Source: Shewanella electrodiphila (lineage in GTDB: Bacteria > Pseudomonadota > Gammaproteobacteria > Enterobacterales > Shewanellaceae). Taken from it: a stretch of 64,000 bases of DNA. Positions within the stretch are counted from its first letter, which is position 1. Every line of letters starts with the position of its first letter. The notes under the pieces were generated by a model, which was not told the origin of the DNA, did no database searches, and saw only the letters and a list, made by a program, of their open reading frames with translations. The stretch lies in contig NZ_JAKIKU010000017.1 in assembly GCF_023283985.1 (NCBI RefSeq), positions 25,836 to 89,835 of the forward strand. Reading direction: 5' to 3'. A program made the translations under genes and the position numbers. This document shows, piece after piece, positions 46,534 to 56,394 of this stretch.

Positions 46534-47094
46534 GTGAAAATGGCAAAAACATTAGTGATTTATTACTCAAGAGGCGGTCATACGGCGCAAATCAGTCGTG
46601 CGATAGCTGAGCAGATTGTACAGAGTGGTCATCAGTGCGATGTGGTCAATATTCTTGATAATAATCATGCTGACATTGATTGGGCTAGCTATGATGCTGT
46701 TGCATTGGGTGCTTGCGTTCTTTATGGCTCGTACCATAAGTCTGTTTTTGAGTTTGTTACTCGCTACCAAGCAGAATTAAGCAGTAAGCCAAATAGCTTC
46801 TTTTGCGTTAACGTTGTTGCGCGCAAACCTGAAAAGCGAATTCCTGAGAATAATAAGTACCTGCAAAAATTTATCGAACTTTCACCTTGGACACCACAAG
46901 ATGTGAAAATCATTCCAGGAAAAGTCAATTATCCTTCTTGGACTTGGTACGATAGTTTAGCTATTCGCTTAATTATGAAAATGACTGATGGACCTACCGA
47001 TCCAACGACTGTGATTGATTACACCGATTGGGATGACGTGAAGGTTTATGCTAATCATGTGGTTAGCTTGATTAACTCGGAAGCGGTTAGCTAA
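46534..47094 (+). CDS. hemG: HemG paralogue (copy 2)
   Basis: A second flavodoxin-fold HemG: YYSRGGHTAQISRAIAEQI is the FMN loop, then GACVLYGSYHKSVFEF and the long-chain insert FCVNVVARKPEKRIPENN; 186 residues. In several stretches (VARKPEKR, IRLIMKMTDG, DYTDWDDV) it is closer to E. coli HemG than copy 1 is. It may be isofunctional or specialised for other conditions. No start ambiguity affects the call. Confidence 0.88.
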   Translation: MKMAKTLVIYYSRGGHTAQISRAIAEQIVQSGHQCDVVNILDNNHADIDWASYDAVALGACVLYGSYHKSVFEFVTRYQAELSSKPNSFFCVNVVARKPEKRIPENNKYLQKFIELSPWTPQDVKIIPGKVNYPSWTWYDSLAIRLIMKMTDGPTDPTTVIDYTDWDDVKVYANHVVSLINSEAVS

Positions 47095-47205
47095 GACTAT
47101 ATATTCGATCTGCAATATTAATGAAAGGTGGGGCGTTAATCGCACTGCCTTTTTTATTGCCATTATTAACTGAATTTGGGTCAATATTTATCGTTGAGAC
47201 TAAAA

Positions 47206-48648
47206 CTAGTATTTCCAAAACTTAGGTGCAAATAGCACTGCCACTGTAATTATTTCAAGTCGGCCTAATAACATCCCAAAGGCTAAAGCCCATTTGGCAA
47301 TATCCGGTAAGCTAGAAAAGTTTCCTGCAGGGCCGATAACAGATCCCAAGCCTGGCCCTACATTAGTCACAGCAGTGACTGCGCCAGTAATACTCGTCAC
47401 TGCGTCTAAACCAGTTAGCACCAAGATGATTGTCAGTAAAAGAATCGCCAGCAGGAACAACATAATGAACGCCATAATCGAGCGAATAATATCGTTATCA
47501 ATGGTGCGATTGTTATAGCGTTTTTTAATGACGGCTTGTGGGTGAAATTGCTGTGTCAGTTGTTGGTACATGACCTTTATTGAGATCTGAAAACGAAATA
47601 TTTTTATTCCGCCAGAGGTAGAACCTGAGCAACTGCCTACAAACATCAGAAACAAAAATGTCAGGCTCGCGAATGCTCCCCATGCTTGGTAATCCGTTAG
47701 ACCATATCCCGTTGTCGTTACCACTGAAACCACATTGAAGCTAGAAAGCCTCAATGCATCAAGGTAATTCATATCGGACTTAAGCCATAACCAAGTCCCA
47801 AGGCTAATAGAGACAAACATAATAAACTTGATGAAGCCTTTCACCTGCTCATCATTCCACACTTTAAATGACCGCTGCTGAATAGCTTGGACAAACATCA
47901 ATAAAGGTAAGCCACCAGCGGCCATAAACAATACGCCGACCCAGTGAGCTGCGGGTGTAAATGCCGACATTGAGCTGTCGGATGTTGAATATCCACCAGT
48001 TGAAAGGGTGGTCATGGCGTGATTAATGGCTTCAAACCAGTGCATTCCTGATATGTGATAAGCCAAAGCACAAATGATGGTAAGTAACACATAGACTTTG
48101 AATAGTTGTTTAGCCATATGTTGGGTACGAGGGGTCGTTTTATCTCCCCAGTCGGAAGATTCGGTGCGAAACAAGCGCATACCACCAACATTAAGAAAGG
48201 GTAAAATCGCCACCGCCATTACGATAAAGCCAATGCCACCAAGCCATTGTAATAATGAACGCCAAATTAAGATGCTGTGGTCCATGTCGTCGAGACCCGA
48301 TAATACAGTAGAGCCAGTTGTGGTGATCCCAGACATGGTTTCAAAAAAGGCATCGGTATAATTAATACCGTGGTAAAGCGTAAAGGGCAGTGCAGCAAAT
48401 AAACTGACAATTAACCAAGTTATTGTGGTTAAAAAAAACATGTCACGGATATTGAGTTTTACTTTCTTTGTGTGGCCAGCCTGAATACATAAAATGGCGA
48501 CTAATCCGGAAAATAAACCGGACATCATAAAGTCGCCAATGGTTTCTTCGTGGTAAAAAAGTGCAAACCCCATTGGCACCAGCATAAAAGCGGTGAGAAT
48601 AGACAAGAATATGCCAACAACAAACAGCAGCGGCTTTAAATTCAGCAT
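47206..48648 (-). CDS. trkH: Trk potassium uptake channel subunit TrkH (copy 2)
   Basis: A 480-residue paralogue of the 43933 gene. P-loops: SGITTTGSTVLSG, TTLSTGGYSTSD, VVSVVTTTGYGLTDY and VTNVGPGLG. It starts six bases after trkA, so TrkA and this TrkH are made together. It is convergent with hemG copy 2. Its sequence is clearly different from copy 1, so the duplication is old. Confidence 0.92.
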   Translation of the reverse strand: MLNLKPLLFVVGIFLSILTAFMLVPMGFALFYHEETIGDFMMSGLFSGLVAILCIQAGHTKKVKLNIRDMFFLTTITWLIVSLFAALPFTLYHGINYTDAFFETMSGITTTGSTVLSGLDDMDHSILIWRSLLQWLGGIGFIVMAVAILPFLNVGGMRLFRTESSDWGDKTTPRTQHMAKQLFKVYVLLTIICALAYHISGMHWFEAINHAMTTLSTGGYSTSDSSMSAFTPAAHWVGVLFMAAGGLPLLMFVQAIQQRSFKVWNDEQVKGFIKFIMFVSISLGTWLWLKSDMNYLDALRLSSFNVVSVVTTTGYGLTDYQAWGAFASLTFLFLMFVGSCSGSTSGGIKIFRFQISIKVMYQQLTQQFHPQAVIKKRYNNRTIDNDIIRSIMAFIMLFLLAILLLTIILVLTGLDAVTSITGAVTAVTNVGPGLGSVIGPAGNFSSLPDIAKWALAFGMLLGRLEIITVAVLFAPKFWKY

Positions 48649-48654
48649 GGGTTG

Positions 48655-50064
48655 TTAGAAGAAAAACGCACTCGGTTGGAATAGCTTTTCTACATCCCCA
48701 ATGAACTTCTTGTTCACTAAGAATAGAATCACATGATCTCCTTCTTCAATAATGGTTTTATCGTGTCCCATGATCACTTCATCATTTCGCACGATGGCAC
48801 CAATAGTCGTTCCTGGTGGCAGTTTAATATCGCTAATTTGCTTACCCACTACCTTAGAGGTGGATGAGTTACCATGGGCAATGGCTTCAATTGCTTCGGC
48901 TGCGCCACGTCGTAATGAATAAACATTACAGATATCGCCTTGGCGAATGTGGGTTAATAATGCCGAGATGGTGGTTTGTTGTGGAGAGATAGCAATATCA
49001 ATATTCGCTTCTTGAACGATATCGACATAGGCTTCACGCTGAATAAGCACCATGACTTTTTTAGCGCCCATGCGCTTTGCCAGCAGTGCAGACATGATAT
49101 TGGCTTCATCATCATTGGTAACTGCAATAAATACGTCAGTTTGATCTATGTGCTCTTCAAGTAATAATTCTTGGTCTGAAGCGTCACCATTAAATACGGT
49201 GCAATTCTCGAGCTTTTCAGACAAGCTTTCTGCGCGTTCTAAGCTGTGTTCAATCAGTTTGACTGAATGATTTTTTTGCAGGCGCTTAGCCAAACCAAAA
49301 CCAATATTACCCCCGCCGGCAATCATGATATTACGGTATGAGTTATCCAGTTTTTGCATTTCACTCATTACCGCGCGAACGTGACGCGTGTCAGCAACGA
49401 AGAAGACTTCATCGTCGGCTTCGATGATGGTCGTACCTCTAGGCATAATGGCTTTGCCTTTTCGGAAAATAGCCGCCACTCGAGTATCAATATTTGGCAT
49501 ATGCTCGCGTAAAGCAGCGAGGGCATTCCCGACTAAAGGGCCCCCATAATAGGCTTTTACAGCGACTAGGCTGAGTTTACCTCTAGCGAATTGCAGTACT
49601 TGTAATGCGCCAGGGTATTGCACTAAGCGTTCAATGTAAGATGTTACTAGTTGCTCTGGTGCAATCAATTCATCAATAACAAAACCACCACGAGTTTTGC
49701 CATCGCTGCTTTTCACTTCGGTATTGATGAAGAGTTTTTCTTGCAGATCTAAATAGGCTTCAGAGCGAATACGCGCAATTTTAGTTGGAGTACCAAATAA
49801 ACTATAGGCAATATGACAAGCAGCCATATTACATTCGTCACTATTGGTAACAGCAATGAGCATGTCAGCATCTTCAGCGCCGGCTTTTTTTAAGGTACTA
49901 GGATGTGCGCCGTGGCCAATAACCGTTTGCAAGTCGAACTTATCTTGCAAATATTTAACTCGCGTTCGGTCATTATCAACCAGAGTGATATCGTTGTTCT
50001 CGCCTACAAGATTTTCAGCGAGAGTACCACCCACTTGTCCTGCGCCTAAAATAATAATCTTCAT
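48655..50064 (-). CDS. trkA: Trk potassium uptake gating subunit TrkA
   Basis: TrkA is the cytoplasmic NAD(H)/ATP-binding ring that gates TrkH. Two RCK-N folds are seen: IIILGAGQVGGTLAENLVGE at residue 2 and MIAGGGNIGFGLAKRL near residue 247, each followed by an RCK-C domain (PRGTTIIEADDEVFFV; PPGTTIGAIVRNDEVIMG). Length is 469 residues. It is co-directional with rsmB, fmt and def. Confidence 0.95.
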   Translation of the reverse strand: MKIIILGAGQVGGTLAENLVGENNDITLVDNDRTRVKYLQDKFDLQTVIGHGAHPSTLKKAGAEDADMLIAVTNSDECNMAACHIAYSLFGTPTKIARIRSEAYLDLQEKLFINTEVKSSDGKTRGGFVIDELIAPEQLVTSYIERLVQYPGALQVLQFARGKLSLVAVKAYYGGPLVGNALAALREHMPNIDTRVAAIFRKGKAIMPRGTTIIEADDEVFFVADTRHVRAVMSEMQKLDNSYRNIMIAGGGNIGFGLAKRLQKNHSVKLIEHSLERAESLSEKLENCTVFNGDASDQELLLEEHIDQTDVFIAVTNDDEANIMSALLAKRMGAKKVMVLIQREAYVDIVQEANIDIAISPQQTTISALLTHIRQGDICNVYSLRRGAAEAIEAIAHGNSSTSKVVGKQISDIKLPPGTTIGAIVRNDEVIMGHDKTIIEEGDHVILFLVNKKFIGDVEKLFQPSAFFF

Positions 50065-50094
50065 TACTGTGCTGGTATCCCTGCTATAACACGC

Positions 50095-51378
50095 TTAGGC
50101 CGCTTTTATTAAACGGGCGTAATAAAAGCCATCCATATTGTTTTGACCAGGTAGGATTTGCCATCCAATATCATCAGCAGACGATTGCTGCGCAATCGGT
50201 GCTAGTGTCGCATCTGGAGTACGTTGTAAAAACTGTTCAATTTGCTGACTGTTTTCTTGTGGCAAAATAGAACAGGTGGCATATAACATGGTGCCGCCAG
50301 GCTTGAGCCACTTCCAGCAATGATCAATGATTTGTTGCTGCAATAACGCTAATTCTTCAATATCACTGTTCTTACGTAACCATTTAATATCGGGGTGACG
50401 ACGGATAACACCTGTTGCCGAGCAAGGAGCATCTAATAAGATACGGTCAAACTTATCACCTTGCCACCAACTATCAATGTCCGCTGCATCACCATGAATA
50501 ACTTGCGCTTTTAAATTTAATCTGTCCAGATTTTGTTGCACACGCTCTAAACGTTTTGCATCAAAATCCACAGCAACCATAGAGATACTCGGTTCACATT
50601 CAATGGTGTGACAAGTTTTACCGCCGGGAGCGGCGCAAGCATCCAGAACGAGCTCGTCTGCTTGAGGCGTTAATAACGTCGCGGCCCACTGTGCGGCGCC
50701 ATCTTGCACTGATGCAGAACCTTCTGCAAACCCAGGTAATTGCATCACATCTTTTGGTGACGACAACAGAATGGCATCATCACTGTCACCAGCACTGGCT
50801 TCAATTTCTTGTTCAGCAAGAAGGGTTAAATATTCGTCGCGAGTTTGAGATAGTTGATTGTTGCGAAGCCACATAGGAGGGCGTTGATGGCTTTGCTCAA
50901 TAATATCAGCCCAACTTTCTGGGTAGGCACTTTTCAAGCGTTTAATAAACCACGCTGGTGTATTGTATTTTAAGGTATCGTTGTCAGTGTTTAATGGCGC
51001 TTCTTTACGCTGAATATTACGCAAAACACCATTAACGACTTTCACTAAGCCATCAAACTTCATTTGACGGCAGGCTTCTGCCGTTTCTGAAATCGCAGCA
51101 TGGGCAGGAATACGGGTAAAATATAATTGATAGCAACCAACTAAAAGTAGCTGATGCAGTATTCTTTGCTTGGCTTTAAAAGGTTTACTGAGGCAATCAC
51201 TGACACACTTATCTAATTGCGGCAATTGACGCATCACGCCATAACAAAGCTCGGCTAATAAAGCTTTGTCTTTTCCATTCGTTAAGTGTTGCTGTTGTTC
51301 AGGCAGGGCAACGGATAACGAAACACCTTTTTCTAAGACATTAAAAATGGCTTTTGCTGCAAGGGCTCTAACATTCAT
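50095..51378 (-). CDS. rsmB: 16S rRNA (cytosine-967-C5) methyltransferase
   Basis: RsmB (Sun) methylates C967 of 16S rRNA. An N-terminal NusB-like domain (VRALAAKAIFNVLEKGVSL) precedes the catalytic domain with the SAM site LDACAAPGGKTCH and the two motif cysteines (LLDAPCSATG, LYATCSI); 427 residues. Its ATG overlaps the fmt stop by one base. Confidence 0.95.
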   Translation of the reverse strand: MNVRALAAKAIFNVLEKGVSLSVALPEQQQHLTNGKDKALLAELCYGVMRQLPQLDKCVSDCLSKPFKAKQRILHQLLLVGCYQLYFTRIPAHAAISETAEACRQMKFDGLVKVVNGVLRNIQRKEAPLNTDNDTLKYNTPAWFIKRLKSAYPESWADIIEQSHQRPPMWLRNNQLSQTRDEYLTLLAEQEIEASAGDSDDAILLSSPKDVMQLPGFAEGSASVQDGAAQWAATLLTPQADELVLDACAAPGGKTCHTIECEPSISMVAVDFDAKRLERVQQNLDRLNLKAQVIHGDAADIDSWWQGDKFDRILLDAPCSATGVIRRHPDIKWLRKNSDIEELALLQQQIIDHCWKWLKPGGTMLYATCSILPQENSQQIEQFLQRTPDATLAPIAQQSSADDIGWQILPGQNNMDGFYYARLIKAA

Positions 51379-52352
51379 TAAGCTTGTGCCTCTTTTGATT
51401 CATCCGCGCTAATAAAACATGTGCCTTCAACAAACCACTCTGCGCGAGAATTTAAAATATCAGCTACAGGCATTTGTTTCTTCCCAGGAACTTGCATAAC
51501 TTGCAATTGTAGAGCGCCATTGCCTGTTGCTACAGTGATACCATGCTTATTGCTTTCAATGATCGTACCTGGTGCAGCACTAGTTTGCTCGGCTGAGTAA
51601 CTGGCTTGCCATACCTTGATGGTATTACCTTGCAGTGGAAAGTGACTGGCTGGCCAAGGGTTAAAAGCACGAACTTCTTGCCAGAGCTGTTTAGCATCTT
51701 TACGCCAATCTATTTGGGCTTCTTCTTTAGAGAGTTTTTCGGCGTAATTAGCAAGAGCTTCGTCTTGCTTCTCTGGTGTGATTGAACCATCACTAATACC
51801 GGCTAACGCTTCGATAAGCGCTGCTGGACCTTGCTCAGCGAGTTTGCTGTAAAGAATGGCAGAAGTATCTGTATCTTCAATTTTTAATGATGTTTTTAAT
51901 AGCATGTCACCAGTATCTAAACCGATATCCATTTGCATGATAGTCACACCAGTTTCATTATCGCCAGCCCATAACGCTCGTTGAATAGGCGCAGCTCCGC
52001 GCCATCGAGGTAAAATAGAGCCATGGACATTAATACAACCTAAGCGTGGTGTATCTAATACTATCTTTGGCAAGATCAACCCGTAAGCCACAACCACCAT
52101 AATATCGGCATTTAAAGCGGCAAGCTCAGCTTGAGCTTCTTCTTTACGCAGAGATGCTGGTTGGTAAACGGGAATATCATTGGCAACAGCTAACTGTTTC
52201 ACCGGACTTGCTTGTAACTTCTTCCCTCGACCAGCAGGTCTATCTGGTTGTGAGTAAACAGCAACCACATTATGTTCTGATTCGATCAGGGCTTGCAGAT
52301 GTAAAGCTGCAAAGTCAGGTGTACCAGCAAAGATAATATTTAACGGTTTCAA
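51378..52352 (-). CDS. fmt: Methionyl-tRNA formyltransferase
   Basis: Fmt formylates initiator Met-tRNA with 10-formyl-THF. IIFAGTPDFAALHLQALI starts the protein; the active-site region reads CINVHGSILPRWRGAAPIQ with the catalytic N and H; 324 residues. It sits between def and rsmB in the common def-fmt-rsmB order. Confidence 0.96.
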   Translation of the reverse strand: MKPLNIIFAGTPDFAALHLQALIESEHNVVAVYSQPDRPAGRGKKLQASPVKQLAVANDIPVYQPASLRKEEAQAELAALNADIMVVVAYGLILPKIVLDTPRLGCINVHGSILPRWRGAAPIQRALWAGDNETGVTIMQMDIGLDTGDMLLKTSLKIEDTDTSAILYSKLAEQGPAALIEALAGISDGSITPEKQDEALANYAEKLSKEEAQIDWRKDAKQLWQEVRAFNPWPASHFPLQGNTIKVWQASYSAEQTSAAPGTIIESNKHGITVATGNGALQLQVMQVPGKKQMPVADILNSRAEWFVEGTCFISADESKEAQA

Positions 52353-52360
52353 ATGGAGTC

Positions 52361-52873
52361 CTATGCTTCTTTAGCTTCTAAACGTGCTTCTTTCTCAAGC
52401 TTTTTCTTAATGCGGTCACGCTTCATTTTTGATAAATAATCAACGAAAAGCTTACCTTGTAAGTGATCCATCTCATGTTGAATACAAATGGCGAACAAGT
52501 CATCTGCTTCAACTGTGAACTCTTCACCATGACGATCCAAGGCTTTGAAAGTGACAAACTCAGAACGGTCAACCTTAGCGTATACACCTGGTACCGATAA
52601 GCAGCCTTCTTCATTTGTGAAGTCACCACTCTTGGCGATGATTTCTGGGTTGATAAAAATTGTTGGACGTTCAACATCATCTTGCAGGTCCATCACAATT
52701 AATTGTTGATGAAAATCTACTTGAGTTGCTGCTAAACCAATGCCTTTTTCTTCGTACATTGTTTCTAACATGTTATCAATTTGGGTTTGTAGTCCTTCAC
52801 CAAAATCGGTTACTGGCTTGGCTACAGTACGTAATCTTTCATCTGGAAAGCGTAAAACTTTTAATAATGGCAT
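52361..52873 (-). CDS. def: Peptide deformylase
   Basis: Def removes the N-formyl group from new proteins. Three motifs are intact: GIGLAATQV, EEGCLSVP (Cys ligand) and ICIQHEMDHLQGKLF (HExxH-like metal site QHEMDH); 170 residues. It is first in def-fmt-rsmB-trkA-trkH and divergent from the LysM gene. Confidence 0.96.
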   Translation of the reverse strand: MPLLKVLRFPDERLRTVAKPVTDFGEGLQTQIDNMLETMYEEKGIGLAATQVDFHQQLIVMDLQDDVERPTIFINPEIIAKSGDFTNEEGCLSVPGVYAKVDRSEFVTFKALDRHGEEFTVEADDLFAICIQHEMDHLQGKLFVDYLSKMKRDRIKKKLEKEARLEAKEA

Positions 52874-53008
52874 ATATAAACTCTTAACAAGTCTGTCAAA
52901 TTTCAGCCAGTTAGCTATACTGGCTTAGATAATGGGTTAATTTTAATCCTTACTGACCATCAATAACAGCAAAAGCTCTAATAAAGAGCTAAACACATGG
53001 AATGAACC

Positions 53009-54103
53009 ATGAAACGGATATTTTTACTCGCGTTTTTGACACTAAGTACACTGTTAGTTAATGCAGATACTTTAACATTAAAATCAGGTCACCCTGATTC
53101 TTATATCGTTAAGAAAGGCGATACCCTCTGGGATATCTCTGCTTTTTTCTTAGACGATCCTTGGCATTGGCCTAAATTATGGGGCGCAAATCCACAGATT
53201 GCTAACCCGCATCTCATTTATCCAGGTGATAGATTAACGCTTGTTTTTATCGATGGCGAACCACGCTTGGTATTAAAGCAGCATATCAAAAAAGGACCTG
53301 AAGGGCGTATTAGTGATAAAGGTGGTCCAATTCCAGCGATTGATCTTGCTTTGATTCAACCTTATTTAGTCCAAAACCGTATTGTTGATCCTGAGTGGGT
53401 TGAAGGTTTGCCGATGATTTTGGCTGGCGAAAGCCCGTCTCGCCATCATGTGGTCAATGATGTGGTTTATATTAATGCCAATTTGCCTGTCGGAGAAAAG
53501 CTCGCTATATATCAAGAAGGCCGAGAGTTCTTAGATAGAGAAACTAGCGACATTTTAGGCCAAGAAATCATCTTAACGGCAAGTGGTCGTGTGACTCAGT
53601 CAGGTGAAATATCTAAAGTTGAATTATTAAGTAGCTTACGTGAGTCAAAGGCAGGCTTTAGAGTTGCGCCCGTTGAAGATGAAGCGCTGATGTCAGCTTA
53701 CTTTATGCCTAAAGCTGCACCAGAAACGGTTCCTGCTAATGTGATTGCGATTGAAAAAGACATTCGCGAAGTCGGTAAACTGGACATCGTTTACTTAGAT
53801 AAAGGTGAACAGGACAATATTGAAACGGGACATGTATTTGCGATATATCGCGATGGCGAGCAAATAGTCATCAATGGCGATGGCTTGCCTGTGCCAACAC
53901 TTGACCGTAATGCTTATGAAAATTTAAAAGCCAAAATTTCAGATGATGACGTGTACACAATGCCTGACATTTATCATGGTAAATTAATGGTCTTTAAAGT
54001 TTTTGAAAAGACCAGCATGGCTATCATTGTTGCTAATGAGCACCCTGTACGAGTTGATGATAAATTAATTACCCCTAAAAGCACTGACTTAAGAGGCGAG
54101 TAA
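53009..54103 (+). CDS. Exported LysM-domain protein
   Basis: A 364-residue secreted protein with a signal peptide (MKRIFLLAFLTLSTLLVNA), one LysM peptidoglycan-binding domain at about residues 32-79 (SYIVKKGDTLWDISAFFLDD ... GANPQIANPHLIYPGDRL) and a long C-terminal region without recognised motifs. Genes of this kind lie beside def and dprA in many gammaproteobacteria. It probably acts at the cell wall; the role is unknown. Confidence 0.88.
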   Translation: MKRIFLLAFLTLSTLLVNADTLTLKSGHPDSYIVKKGDTLWDISAFFLDDPWHWPKLWGANPQIANPHLIYPGDRLTLVFIDGEPRLVLKQHIKKGPEGRISDKGGPIPAIDLALIQPYLVQNRIVDPEWVEGLPMILAGESPSRHHVVNDVVYINANLPVGEKLAIYQEGREFLDRETSDILGQEIILTASGRVTQSGEISKVELLSSLRESKAGFRVAPVEDEALMSAYFMPKAAPETVPANVIAIEKDIREVGKLDIVYLDKGEQDNIETGHVFAIYRDGEQIVINGDGLPVPTLDRNAYENLKAKISDDDVYTMPDIYHGKLMVFKVFEKTSMAIIVANEHPVRVDDKLITPKSTDLRGE

Positions 54104-55201
54104 ATATCTGAAAAACTGGTCGATTGGCTAGTTGTTTGTGCAGTATCCGGGCTAGGACCCGCCCGGATTCAACAATTATTAACTCAAATGGATGTTGAGG
54201 AATTACGACAGCGTTTAGAGTTTGAAAAGCAGTCTTTGCCGTTATCGGCAAAGCTGTTATCTCAATGTCAGATAGATTTTGACAAAGTTGATACAGCGCT
54301 TGAGTGGCAACAGCAGTCCTCACAACACCACATACTTTGCTTTTCTGATCCCGAATATCCAGCTTTACTAAAACAAATATCCGATCCGCCTTCAATATTG
54401 TTCGTAAAAGGCCAACTAGAAAGTTTGTTACTGCCATCCATTGGTATGGTGGGCAGTCGAAATGCATCTGTCGGTGGTTTGAGCACGGCTAATACCTTAG
54501 CGGCTGAACTAGTACAATTAGGTTTCTCGATTACCAGTGGTATGGCGACAGGGATTGATGGCGCTGCGCATAAAGCGGCATTAGGCAATAATGGAGTGAC
54601 GATTGCAGTGTTAGGTACTGGAGTCGATTGTATCTATCCCAAAAGACACAGTAATTTATATCAGCAGATTCAACAGTCGGGCTGTATTGTCAGTGAATAC
54701 TGGCCTCAAATAGGTCCATTTGCAGGCAATTTTCCGAAGCGCAATCGAATAATAAGCGGTTTATCTCTCGGCAGTATTGTGGTCGAAGCAACACGTAAAA
54801 GTGGATCATTAATCACTGCAAGATTAGCCATGGAGCAAAACCGAGAAGTGTTTGCTGTGCCTGGCTCAGTTGCTGGTGGCTATCATCAAGGGTGTCATGA
54901 TTTGTTAAAGAATGGGGCGAAATTAGTGGAATGTGCAGCCGATGTTGTTGAAGAATTGTCCACAATGACAAGCTTTCACCTTGAAGATGTCGCTAATCGT
55001 CACCATATAGAAGATAATACAACAAATTTGCCATTTTCTGCGCTGTTAGCTAGTGTAGGTTATGAGACTACCAGTATTGATATGGTAGTCGAGCATAGCG
55101 GGAAGTCGATAGATCTGGTGTTAGTAGAAATGCTTGAACTTGAATTACAGGGCTGGGTTGCGCAAGTGCCTGGTGGTTACGTCAGACTAGAGAGGAGATA
55201 A
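54104..55201 (+). CDS. dprA: DNA processing protein DprA (Smf), with unclear start
   Basis: DprA loads RecA on incoming single strands during transformation and exists in non-competent species too. The Rossmann-like core shows MVGSRNASVGG, TSGMATGIDGAAHKAAL, VLGTGVDCIYPKRH and FPKRNRIISGLSLG; a C-terminal winged-helix-like domain follows. The first ATG is at 54188, but the conserved N terminus (EKLVDWLVVCAVSGLGPARI) lies upstream in the same frame. Only ATA at 54104 fits, directly after the LysM stop, with AGAGG seven bases before it. The start could be ATA, CTG at 54116, or 54188 with a shortened protein. Confidence 0.85.
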   Translation: MSEKLVDWLVVCAVSGLGPARIQQLLTQMDVEELRQRLEFEKQSLPLSAKLLSQCQIDFDKVDTALEWQQQSSQHHILCFSDPEYPALLKQISDPPSILFVKGQLESLLLPSIGMVGSRNASVGGLSTANTLAAELVQLGFSITSGMATGIDGAAHKAALGNNGVTIAVLGTGVDCIYPKRHSNLYQQIQQSGCIVSEYWPQIGPFAGNFPKRNRIISGLSLGSIVVEATRKSGSLITARLAMEQNREVFAVPGSVAGGYHQGCHDLLKNGAKLVECAADVVEELSTMTSFHLEDVANRHHIEDNTTNLPFSALLASVGYETTSIDMVVEHSGKSIDLVLVEMLELELQGWVAQVPGGYVRLERR

Positions 55202-55205
55202 CCAT

Positions 55206-55679
55206 ATGTTTGATATCCTCATGTATCTTTTTGAGAACTATGTTCATAGTGAAGTTGAGCTATTAGTTGACGAAGATGAGCTTACCAAAGAGTTAACCCG
55301 TGCGGGCTTTCACCAAGCTGACATTTTAAAAGCCTTATCGTGGCTAGAACGTCTAGCAGATTTACAAGAAAGTGATAAACCTTACTTGTGTAATCATGCG
55401 CAGCAATCATTTCGGATTTATACCAAAGACGAGATGGCGAAATTGGATGTTGAAAGCCGAGGTTTTATTTTATTCCTCGAGCAAATCCAAGTGCTGACAG
55501 TGGAAACTCGTGAAATGGTCATTGACCGCGTCATGGCGTTAGATGAAACCTCCCTAATCTTGGAAGATTTAAAATGGGTGGTGTTGATGGTGCTGTTTAA
55601 TGTGCCAGGCAACGAATCAGCTTATGAACAAATGGAAGATCTTATTTTTGAGCAGCCTGATGGCCGTTTACATTCATAA
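55206..55679 (+). CDS. smg: Smg / DUF494 family protein
   Basis: A 157-residue acidic protein of the Smg family, beginning MFDILMYLFENYVHSEVEL and with SRGFILFLEQIQVLT and LEDLKWVVLMVLFNVPGNE. Function is unknown; the gene usually follows dprA. It starts four bases after dprA. Confidence 0.92.
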   Translation: MFDILMYLFENYVHSEVELLVDEDELTKELTRAGFHQADILKALSWLERLADLQESDKPYLCNHAQQSFRIYTKDEMAKLDVESRGFILFLEQIQVLTVETREMVIDRVMALDETSLILEDLKWVVLMVLFNVPGNESAYEQMEDLIFEQPDGRLHS

Positions 55680-55705
55680 GATTGGTTGTTTGTGATGAAG
55701 TGATT

Positions 55706-55731
55706 AAAAAGGAGGCTAGGCCTCCTTTTTT
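55706..55731 (+). terminator. Terminator after smg
   Basis: Stem AAAAAGGAGGC / GCCTCCTTTTT with a 3-base loop and a T run. Confidence 0.85.
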
Positions 55732-55830
55732 GATCTTCTTGTTTGCTACTATATTTTTATACCAATTATATCCTTTACTACCCACGAAGGCTGAAACCAG
55801 TTTTCACCTTAAATGTGAATTGAGAGCCAG

Positions 55831-56394
55831 ATGTCTAAAATAGATGAGCAGTTATTTACCGTGCACGAACACGCTTTAGAAAAAGAGTTTGAGCTCTGCC
55901 CTAAGTGTGGCTGCGAGTTGTCGGTTAAAAACAGTAAGCATGGTGGCTTCATTGGTTGTAATAATTATCCCACTTGTGACTTTACCAGGCCCTTAGTGCA
56001 GCATGAGTCAATAGAGACTCAAGTAATAGAAGGCTCTGAATGTCCCGATTGTGGTAATGAGTTAGCGGTTAAGTCTGGACGTTTTGGTATTTTTATTGGT
56101 TGCACAAATTACCCTGAGTGTACCCATATTGAAAAGCACGATCATGATGCAGAAGCTGAAATAATACCCTGCCCACATTGTAAAAAAGGTCATTTAGAGT
56201 CTCGCACGAGTCGTTACGGCAAAACTTTCTTTGCTTGTAATTGTTACCCTAAGTGCAAATACTTAGTAAATTACCCACCTCATAACGAAACATGCCCTGA
56301 ATGTGATTTTGGTATTCTTGTTGAGCGTAAAGGCGCGGCGGGGAGTCGCTTAGAGTGTCCTCAAAAATCCTGTAAATATAAACGTCCGCTTTAA
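55831..56394 (+). CDS. Topoisomerase-type zinc-ribbon protein
   Basis: A 187-residue protein made of four zinc ribbons like those at the C terminus of topoisomerase I: CPKCG...GCNNYPTC, CPDCG...GCTNYPEC, CPHCK...ACNCYPKC and CPECD...ECPQKSC. No topoisomerase catalytic domain is present. It matches the E. coli YrdD type encoded between smg and tsaC. It likely binds single-stranded DNA; the role is not established. Confidence 0.9.
   Translation: MSKIDEQLFTVHEHALEKEFELCPKCGCELSVKNSKHGGFIGCNNYPTCDFTRPLVQHESIETQVIEGSECPDCGNELAVKSGRFGIFIGCTNYPECTHIEKHDHDAEAEIIPCPHCKKGHLESRTSRYGKTFFACNCYPKCKYLVNYPPHNETCPECDFGILVERKGAAGSRLECPQKSCKYKRPL

Noticed and set aside
54075..54467. Minus-strand open frame across the LysM-dprA junction
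   Set aside because: Antisense to the conserved DprA N terminus; no domain recognised.
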